A stretch of DNA of 11,445 nt from Blastocatellia bacterium. GTDB lineage: Bacteria; Acidobacteriota; Blastocatellia; UBA7656. The stretch is from positions 1 to 11,445 of the forward strand of contig JAKEHD010000306.1 of assembly GCA_022615215.1 (NCBI GenBank). The letters are read 5' to 3'. A program made the position numbers and the translations under genes. The notes under the pieces are model-generated. The model was not told the origin of the DNA, did no database searches, and saw only the letters and a list, made by a program, of their open reading frames with translations. Positions within the stretch are counted from its first letter, which is position 1; every line of letters starts with the position of its first letter. Below are positions 6,738 through 11,445 of this stretch, one piece after another.

Positions 6738-7472
6738 CTATTGCGTCTCCCGCTCCGCCGCAGGTTGCGAGTTCTCAAATATCTTGGTCGTATGCTCGGT
6801 GACGCTCGGAGGAGGCTCCTCAAGGGCCGACCGGAAAGAGGGTGGAACGTCTTCTACGGCCTGCGGCGCTGTGTTTCGCTCAGTCGAAGATTTAGGCACG
6901 AATCGATCCGCCAGCGTGGTCATGGATTCGGCAAAGAAGGCGGCGTATATGATTTGCGCTATGCCCTTGAGAACGGGTATCGCCGCCAGGAGCCATATAA
7001 TAGCGAGAAGTTGTTCGAGGCCGTTTATTGTTCTGCCGGCCGCCTCTTCGATGCTTTTGACGGTGCCGGCTTCTATGGCAGTCCGGCCGAGGTAATAGAG
7101 TAGAGCGCCGAAACCCGCGCCCGAAAACAGGCTTATGAGGCCGTGCTTCAGGTTGTGCTGCCAGGAATAGGGGAGCCATTCTTTCGGCTTGGGCATTCGT
7201 TGCTGTTCCTTCTGTTCGACCTTTTTCTCGACAGGTTTGGTGGCGCGGTGATGAGTGTGAACGACGGCCATCCCCGACCCGCCCCAGCCGGTTTTCCAGC
7301 TATCGGCGAATTCTTTGGCCTGCTTTGCAAGCGATTCGACATCTATCCCGAACGGCCCTTTACCGCTGCCTTCGCTTTCGAGAGCGCCGTAAATCAAGTG
7401 CAAATTGGTCCCGCATGCCTTACAGAATTTCTGGTTCTCCAACGCTTCGTTTCCGCATTTCGGACAGAACAT
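6738..7472 (-). CDS. Zinc-ribbon membrane protein of unknown function
   Basis: A 244-residue protein starting MFCPKCGNEALENQKFCKAC. Cysteines 3, 6, 17 and 20 form a CxxC-CxxC zinc ribbon of the kind found at the N-terminus of many bacterial membrane proteins. A low-complexity linker (about 35-105) is followed by two hydrophobic segments (about 111-128 and 155-181) separated by an amphipathic stretch, then a Pro/Glu-rich tail ending SQPAAERETQ. The protein probably sits in the inner membrane with zinc ribbon and tail in the cytoplasm. I set the start at 7472 rather than the TTG at 7487 because the ATG has a near-perfect AAAGGAGG four bases upstream, which lies inside the longer version. It is divergent from the lipoprotein at 7695. 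Function cannot be assigned from sequence; a scaffolding or sensing role is possible. Confidence 0.8.
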   Translation of the reverse strand: MFCPKCGNEALENQKFCKACGTNLHLIYGALESEGSGKGPFGIDVESLAKQAKEFADSWKTGWGGSGMAVVHTHHRATKPVEKKVEQKEQQRMPKPKEWLPYSWQHNLKHGLISLFSGAGFGALLYYLGRTAIEAGTVKSIEEAAGRTINGLEQLLAIIWLLAAIPVLKGIAQIIYAAFFAESMTTLADRFVPKSSTERNTAPQAVEDVPPSFRSALEEPPPSVTEHTTKIFENSQPAAERETQ

Positions 7473-7645
7473 CTCGCCTCCTTTCAATGCTCGATCACTT
7501 CTCGTCCTCGCCCCCGATCAAGCTCATCAGGATCGACAGAAAAATATCATTCTCCCGGACTCCGCGCAATTACCGGATGCCGAATCGATCTCCATCAAGT
7601 ATCTCATCACGTCTCTCTTTGTCAGAATCCTTATACGAATTTGTG

Positions 7646-7674
7646 TTGCGATAGTTTACAGGTCGGGTATTCTA
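7646..7674 (+). promoter_or_regulatory. Possible sigma70-like promoter for the lipoprotein gene
   Basis: TTGCGA at 7646-7651 and TATTCT at 7669-7674 are separated by exactly 17 bases, with the start codon 20 bases after the -10. Each hexamer matches consensus at four of six positions. The location in the divergent spacer fits, but the match is modest. Confidence 0.32.
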
Positions 7675-7694
7675 TTTAAGGAAGCGGTCACGTA

Positions 7695-8897
7695 ATGATG
7701 CGAGCGAAGTCGTTCACAAGACATGGCTTGACGGCTATAAATCTAACGGCAATCATTTTCCTCGCGGCCTTGCTGCTTGCGGGATGCAAAAGAGGGCCGG
7801 GCGAAACGATTGCGCCCCCGTCCGCCGAAGCCAGAACCTCTCCTCTGGAAGAAGCCCTGCACAAGGTCGAAGAGAACAGGGGCGAGCCTGCGGGGCGAAA
7901 AGCCGAGGTCGAAGTTCCCGGCGAGTTGAAGCACTACAGCGACCGCCGCCGTTTCCTGGCCGTGCAGGTGGCCGAATGGCGCAAGCACAGGTACAACATT
8001 CCTCACGATTACGTCGAACTGATCGGGATGATACGAAGCGAAGAGCTTGTAGAAATGGAGCCGCTCGGCGAGCATTACGTCCTCTACGGAGTCGGGGAGA
8101 GCGCAAACGACGGACGGTTCACTCACTTCGACCGTGCAACGAGCGAAGAGATAACGCTCTTTGCAAGCCATGAAGATTTCGAAATAGAATACGGGCGACT
8201 GACTGAAACGATCACGGAGCTTCAATCGAAGATCGCCGACCTGTCGAAGGAATTAAAGAAGACCTCGCGCCATGACCGCAACGGACGCCGAGCACTGCAA
8301 GAGCAAATCACTCAGGCCAGAAAAAATTCAATCGAGATCAGTAAGACTCAAAAATCGCTCGCGCATTTTTATAATGATCCTGAGCGCCGCAAAATGCTCC
8401 TCTCCGAGCACGAAGCCATTGCAAGCCTTGCGGCCGATTTCAAAGGCGAGTCCTACAACCTGAACGCGCCGCCCGACCGCAAGCGGCTCAAGGCGCGATT
8501 ACTCAGTTTCATAAGGCCCGAAGCCCGCGACCTGATAATGGAGATCAGCCGCACGTATCGTGAGAAATCGGGCCGTCCCTTGCCCGTGACCTCGCTCGTG
8601 CGAACCGAAGAGTATCAACGTCATCTGGGCGCGACCAACAAGAACGCCACTCAAATAGCGGTCCCGCCTCACACTACGGGATTGGCCTTCGACATCTACG
8701 ACGGTTATATGACCGCAGCCGAGCAGAGCGACTTGATGGCCGTGATAGCCGGCCTCGAAGCAACGGGCCGCGTCGAAGCCCTCAGAGAAAGCCGCAATCA
8801 CATACACGTATTCGCTTTCGCAGACGGCCGCCCGCCCGACGAACGCTCGATAGCGAAGGCGCTCAACGAGATCGGCAACCGTCGGTATAAACGCTGA
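7695..8897 (+). CDS. Lipoprotein with coiled coil and DUF5715/M15-like peptidase domain
   Basis: A 400-residue lipoprotein. The signal ends in a textbook lipobox LLAGC, with C31 as the lipid-attached residue, followed by a Pro/Ser/Glu-rich linker. A middle domain (about 75-160) is unassigned. A charged coiled coil runs about 165-225. The C-terminal domain (about 265-395) carries SLVRTEEYQRHL, then PPHTTGLAFDIY (H326, D333) and NHIHVFAF (H369/H371). This spacing of H-x6-D and a later H-x-H resembles the zinc site of M15 D,D-carboxypeptidase/VanY-like folds and the DUF5715 family. It may trim peptidoglycan peptides or be an inactive binder. Two ATGs are adjacent (7695, 7698); the first is used. 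AAGGA at 7678-7682 is rather distant (12 bases). The gene is apparently monocistronic. The lipoprotein call is firm; the enzyme call is moderate. Confidence 0.8.
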   Translation: MMRAKSFTRHGLTAINLTAIIFLAALLLAGCKRGPGETIAPPSAEARTSPLEEALHKVEENRGEPAGRKAEVEVPGELKHYSDRRRFLAVQVAEWRKHRYNIPHDYVELIGMIRSEELVEMEPLGEHYVLYGVGESANDGRFTHFDRATSEEITLFASHEDFEIEYGRLTETITELQSKIADLSKELKKTSRHDRNGRRALQEQITQARKNSIEISKTQKSLAHFYNDPERRKMLLSEHEAIASLAADFKGESYNLNAPPDRKRLKARLLSFIRPEARDLIMEISRTYREKSGRPLPVTSLVRTEEYQRHLGATNKNATQIAVPPHTTGLAFDIYDGYMTAAEQSDLMAVIAGLEATGRVEALRESRNHIHVFAFADGRPPDERSIAKALNEIGNRRYKR

Positions 8898-8900
8898 AAT

Positions 8901-9056
8901 GTCCGTTGTCCGTCGTCCTTTGTTCATTGTTGGAAATGACAAAGTTGAGAGCCGAATCTTCAGGCTGCGAGACCGGCACGCTGAAGCGTGGACTCTAAAC
9001 AATATCACATCTTCAGTGTTACCCTTCTTTCTTACAACGGACGACTGACAACGGGC
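8901..9056. repeat. Imperfect inverted-repeat element (REP/MITE-like) before tlyA
   Basis: The arm at 8901-8923 matches the reverse complement of 9034-9056 at 20 of 23 positions. The arms are built of GTCCGTTGTC/GTCGTCC words. Between them lies a perfect small palindrome, CACGCT-GA-AGCGTG (8977-8990), and ATCTTCAG occurs twice as a direct repeat on either side of it. This is the structure of a dispersed extragenic palindrome or a non-autonomous mobile element. No protein is encoded. It fills essentially the whole gap between the lipoprotein stop and the tlyA start. Confidence 0.6.
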
Positions 9057-9064
9057 GACCGACC

Positions 9065-9859
9065 ATGAAGAAAGAGCGCCTCGACAAAATAGTATTCGAA
9101 CGCGGGCTTGCCGAAAGCCGTGCGCGCGCACAGGCGATGATACTCGCGGGACAGGTGCTCGTGCGCGACCAGCGCGCAGATAAGCCCGGTCAATTGATCG
9201 CCCCGGATGCCGAGATACGCATAAAGGGCGAGTCGCTTCGCTACGTCGGCCGGGGGGGGCTCAAACTCGAAGCCGCGCTCGATCGCTTCCGCATCGCTCC
9301 TGAAGGAAAGAACTGCATAGACGTTGGGGCTTCGACAGGGGGCTTTACCGATTGCCTGCTTCAACATGGAGCGGCGCGCGTATGGGCGGTCGATGTCGGT
9401 CGCAATCAACTCGCGTGGCGAATACGCAGTGACCCTCGCGTAGAGGTGCGGGAAGGCGTGAACGCGCGCAATCTGGAGCGGGAGTCGTTCCCCGTCAGGT
9501 TCGATCTTGCGACTGTCGACGTTTCGTTCATTTCACTCGACAAGATATTGCCCGCCGTGAAGCGCGTCATCGCGGATGAGGCAGACGTTATCGCCCTCAT
9601 CAAGCCTCAGTTCGAGGTCGGCAGAGGCGAAGTCGGAAAGGGCGGCATCGTCACAGATAAGATGAAACATCGCCGCGTGCTCAGAGAAGTGCGGAAGTCT
9701 GCCGAGGCGACAGGCCTCTGCGCCCTGGATTTGATGGAATCGCCGGTACTTGGAGCCGAAGGCAACCGCGAGTTTCTGATTCATCTGAAACCGGAAGCGG
9801 GCGAGCGCGGGAAAGAGGCATTTATCGATGAACGAATAATCGAACTCACATCTTCTTAG
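9065..9859 (+). CDS. tlyA: TlyA family rRNA 2'-O-methyltransferase (S4 + FtsJ/RrmJ)
   Basis: A 264-residue protein of normal length for the family. An S4 RNA-binding domain (about 1-60, starting KKERLDKIVFERGL) is joined by the GRGGLKL linker to an FtsJ-type Rossmann methyltransferase. The S-adenosylmethionine site is DVGASTGGFTD (86-96). Candidate catalytic residues of the K-D-K-E tetrad are K67 (RGGLKL), D152 (VDVSF), K180 (LIKPQF) and E236. In mycobacteria TlyA methylates cytidines of 16S and 23S rRNA and affects capreomycin sensitivity; older annotation calls it hemolysin A. The role here is assigned by family resemblance. The start codon follows directly on a repeat-derived sequence and has no obvious Shine-Dalgarno, yet MKKERLDKIV is the standard N-terminus for the family. 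No operon partner on the left; the next gene has a candidate promoter of its own. Confidence 0.95.
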   Translation: MKKERLDKIVFERGLAESRARAQAMILAGQVLVRDQRADKPGQLIAPDAEIRIKGESLRYVGRGGLKLEAALDRFRIAPEGKNCIDVGASTGGFTDCLLQHGAARVWAVDVGRNQLAWRIRSDPRVEVREGVNARNLERESFPVRFDLATVDVSFISLDKILPAVKRVIADEADVIALIKPQFEVGRGEVGKGGIVTDKMKHRRVLREVRKSAEATGLCALDLMESPVLGAEGNREFLIHLKPEAGERGKEAFIDERIIELTSS

Positions 9860-9872
9860 AATTATCGCCATC

Positions 9873-9902
9873 TTGTAGGGCGAGGTTTCTATCCTTTACA
9901 AT
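9873..9902 (+). promoter_or_regulatory. Probable sigma70-like promoter of the FHA-protease gene
   Basis: TTGTAG (9873-9878) and TACAAT (9897-9902) are spaced by 18 bases. The -10 matches consensus at five of six positions, the -35 at three. The predicted start would give a leader of about 40 bases before the ATG at 9948. It lies immediately after the tlyA stop. Confidence 0.4.
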
Positions 9903-9947
9903 CTTTTCGCGCCGGTTAGCTCCGATTCCGAGGATCAGGTTACGGAT

Positions 9948-11189
9948 ATGCAGGCGACCTTCACCCATCTGATAGGCCCCAGAAAAGGGGAGCGCAAAAC
10001 ATTCGACGCCGACACTATATCGATAGGGCGCGCGCCCGACAATATGCTCTGCCTGGGTGACGACGAGCGGCGCGTTTCATCCCATCACGCCGAGATAAGG
10101 CGCAGGGGCGATCACTTCGTCCTGCACGACCTGGGGTCCACCAATGGAACTATGATAAACGGCCGCCGTGTCATAACGAGCGAGATACACGAAGACGACC
10201 TGCTGGAATTCGGCGCGGGCGGCCCGCTTCTTCGCTTAGGAATAGAGAGCGATGGAGAGATTGCGGCCGCCGCTCATGTTTCAGATAACGATCATCTCAT
10301 GAGCCAGAGCGCGGTCGAAAAACTGGTCGAGCGCGCGTTTCATAATCGCATAAGCAACCGCTGGTTGATCGTCGCTCTCGTGGCAGCAATGGCCATTGGA
10401 GCGGTCGCGGGCATCTGGCTCTCTCCGAGGCTCGATCCGTCCAGGCGCGGAGAGATGAGCTTTGCGGCCGTGGCCGCGCGAAATCATTCGGCCGTGGTCT
10501 TCATTCGCACGGAATTCGAACTCGTGGAAGCAAACGGGCATGTGACCATCGCTTATGCGCGCACGGGGAGCGGTTTCGTCGTTTCGCGCGACGGCCTCGT
10601 AGTGACCAATCGCCACGTTGTCCGCGACTGGGAATACAATAAACCGGCACCGGGACTCACAGGGCGCGCAACGAAGATTGAAGTGGTCTTTCCGGGACAG
10701 AAAAGCGAAGAGGCCATCACGGCCACCGTACACCGACTCACAGAGACTGCGGAGACGGACCTGGCCATACTGAAAATAGACCCGCCTTCGGACCTCTCCA
10801 TCATCTACGGTCTGGAATCGGACCTTGAGCACACGAAGCAGGGCGACGAGGTTGCGGTCATAGGTTATCCGCTCGGCATGGACCTGCTCCGGCGCACGGG
10901 GGATGATCGGTTGGAGACATCGCTATCGACAGGAGTGGTGAGCCGAGTCAGTCGGGATTTCATACAACTTTACCTGCGAGCATACAACGGCAACAGCGGC
11001 GGGCCGGTCCTAAACCGCCGGGGCAGAGTGATAGGGATTCTGACCGCCAACGTAGGCAGCGCGCAGGACATCGCGTTCTGCATCCCTGTCGACGCGGCTT
11101 TGAAGATGCTCGGGGAAGAGAGCAGGTACTCGGATTCAAAAATTGAAAACAAATCGTTCGTCGAACGAGCGGCAAAAGGACGAAATTAA
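9948..11189 (+). CDS. FHA domain-TM-trypsin-like (S1C/Deg-type) serine protease fusion
   Basis: A 413-residue single-pass membrane protein. An N-terminal FHA domain (about 5-98) shows SIGRAP (25-30), SSHHAEI (44-50), the phosphothreonine-binding DLGSTNGT (61-68) and NG (71-72). A linker leads to one transmembrane helix (about 139-158), preceded by NR and followed by acidic/basic residues. The C-terminal trypsin-like domain (about 172-390) has the catalytic triad H223 in TNRHVV, D271 in ETDLAIL and S350 in NGNSGGPVL. No PDZ domain follows, unlike DegP/HtrA. The expected topology is FHA in the cytoplasm and protease in the periplasm, so a cytoplasmic Ser/Thr-kinase signal could in principle be linked to extracytoplasmic proteolysis. 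The ATG has AGG/CAGG 8-10 bases upstream. A 56-codon frame begins three bases after the stop. Confidence 0.92.
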   Translation: MQATFTHLIGPRKGERKTFDADTISIGRAPDNMLCLGDDERRVSSHHAEIRRRGDHFVLHDLGSTNGTMINGRRVITSEIHEDDLLEFGAGGPLLRLGIESDGEIAAAAHVSDNDHLMSQSAVEKLVERAFHNRISNRWLIVALVAAMAIGAVAGIWLSPRLDPSRRGEMSFAAVAARNHSAVVFIRTEFELVEANGHVTIAYARTGSGFVVSRDGLVVTNRHVVRDWEYNKPAPGLTGRATKIEVVFPGQKSEEAITATVHRLTETAETDLAILKIDPPSDLSIIYGLESDLEHTKQGDEVAVIGYPLGMDLLRRTGDDRLETSLSTGVVSRVSRDFIQLYLRAYNGNSGGPVLNRRGRVIGILTANVGSAQDIAFCIPVDAALKMLGEESRYSDSKIENKSFVERAAKGRN

Positions 11190-11192
11190 ATC

Positions 11193-11363
11193 ATGACTGC
11201 AACGCTCACAGAAGATGTGCTTCAGGATGACATCGCCGTTTCACTGGCTCGTGCAATGGCAACGGCCAACAAACACGCCCGCGAGTTGGGAGTGGACGTG
11301 ATTCAAAGTCTTATCACTGTTAATAACGCCCCTCGTAATCAATGCAGGGCTGTTGCAAAGTAG
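11193..11363 (+). CDS. Short 56-residue protein, possibly truncated by an inserted element
   Basis: A complete short frame starting ATG at 11193, three bases after the FHA-protease stop, and ending TAG at 11361-11363. The protein begins MTATLTEDVLQDDIAVSLAR and continues with an alanine-rich helix (ARAMATANKHARELGVDV) and IQSLITV, which looks like the ordered N-terminus of a longer small protein. The last dozen residues (NNAPRNQCRAVAK) look unrelated and are encoded by DNA resembling an insertion-sequence end from 11347. No clear Shine-Dalgarno precedes it (AAAAGGA lies at 11174-11180, 12 bases away), so coupling to the upstream gene is possible. I do not recognise a function. Confidence 0.45.
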   Translation: MTATLTEDVLQDDIAVSLARAMATANKHARELGVDVIQSLITVNNAPRNQCRAVAK

Positions 11364-11445
11364 GTTGACAAAGAGAGATGTCTGGCCTGGGAGCGCAGGC
11401 ATCTTGCCTGCATGCATTAGGGAGACGCCGTTTTTCGAGATAATC
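11347..11445. mobile_element. Possible insertion-sequence terminus (runs off the window)
   Basis: GGGCTGTTGCAAAGT at 11347-11361 resembles the terminal inverted repeats of several IS families whose ends contain CTGTTGCAAA (for example IS6-like). It coincides with the point where the 56-codon frame loses its protein-like character, and everything from here to the window end appears non-coding. The other end and a transposase are not in the window, so this is a suggestion only. Confidence 0.25.
11395..11411. repeat. 7-bp hairpin GCAGGCA-TCT-TGCCTGC
   Basis: A perfect 7-bp inverted repeat with a 3-nt loop, strongly structured and without a U-tract. It sits in non-coding sequence 32 bases after the small frame stops. 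It is of the kind often dispersed between genes in large G+C-rich genomes; a copy count in the genome would decide. A role in termination is possible but not shown. Confidence 0.45.

Noticed and set aside
6651..7103. Plus-strand frames of 145-150 codons (also 6658-7095 and 7143-7679)
   Set aside because: They are antisense to the zinc-ribbon gene, whose cysteine motif and strong ribosome-binding site make the minus strand the coding one.
7495..7569. Minus-strand 24-codon frame ending LIGGEDEK just upstream of the zinc-ribbon gene, with a further open stretch in another frame
   Set aside because: It could be a remnant of a frameshifted small gene, but the frame begins directly after a stop, only with TTG, and is too short to support.
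1..11445. CRISPR array, tRNA or rRNA genes
   Set aside because: No regularly spaced direct repeats and no tRNA or rRNA-like segments were recognised on either strand.

Overview
The window looks like a chromosomal segment of a free-living, Gram-negative-type bacterium with moderately high G+C. Two predicted lipoproteins and a membrane-anchored extracytoplasmic serine protease support a diderm envelope. The mixture of a multi-PAS HisKA_2 kinase, a REC-PAS-kinase-REC hybrid, a zinc-ribbon membrane protein, a DUF5715/M15-like lipoprotein and an FHA-protease fusion reminds me of Acidobacteriota (Blastocatellia-like). That placement is inference from gene style, not from a marker gene.

Layout. Bases 1-439 hold no convincing gene. 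At 440-3923 two tightly linked genes encode a soluble PAS-PAS-HisKA_2 histidine kinase and a hybrid protein (receiver, PAS, HisKA kinase, receiver). They are 4 nt apart and probably form one phosphorelay operon with no DNA-binding output of its own in this window. Bases 3924-4321 are non-coding and carry a strong 8-bp stem-loop and a 13-bp palindrome.

At 4322-6131 there is a clearly AT-richer two-gene cassette: an ABC/AAA_21-type ATPase followed one base later by a small TOPRIM-like protein (TEG...DxD, SIE-W-LL). The architecture matches the ATPase plus TOPRIM/RloB/DUF4435-type pairs used in anti-phage defence (RloAB/AbiL, PARIS, OLD-like systems). It is the best candidate for an undescribed system here. 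At 6207-6644 the base composition returns to that of the flanks with a small unknown lipoprotein. This converges on a zinc-ribbon two-TM protein (6738-7472, minus strand). Divergent from that gene is a 400-residue lipoprotein with a coiled coil and an M15-like zinc-peptidase fold (7695-8897).

Bases 8898-9064 carry an imperfect inverted-repeat element that runs up to the start of a TlyA-type S4/FtsJ methyltransferase (9065-9859). A plausible sigma70-like promoter then precedes an FHA-TM-trypsin-like protease (9948-11189). A 56-codon reading frame starts three bases after that gene. It appears to end inside sequence resembling an insertion-sequence terminus, followed by a 7-bp hairpin near the window edge.

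How they work together. The two sensor genes form one signalling unit. The ATPase/TOPRIM pair forms one probable defence unit of foreign base composition. The remaining genes look like independent chromosomal functions (envelope lipoproteins, ribosome methylation, envelope protease). No tRNA, rRNA or CRISPR array was recognised.
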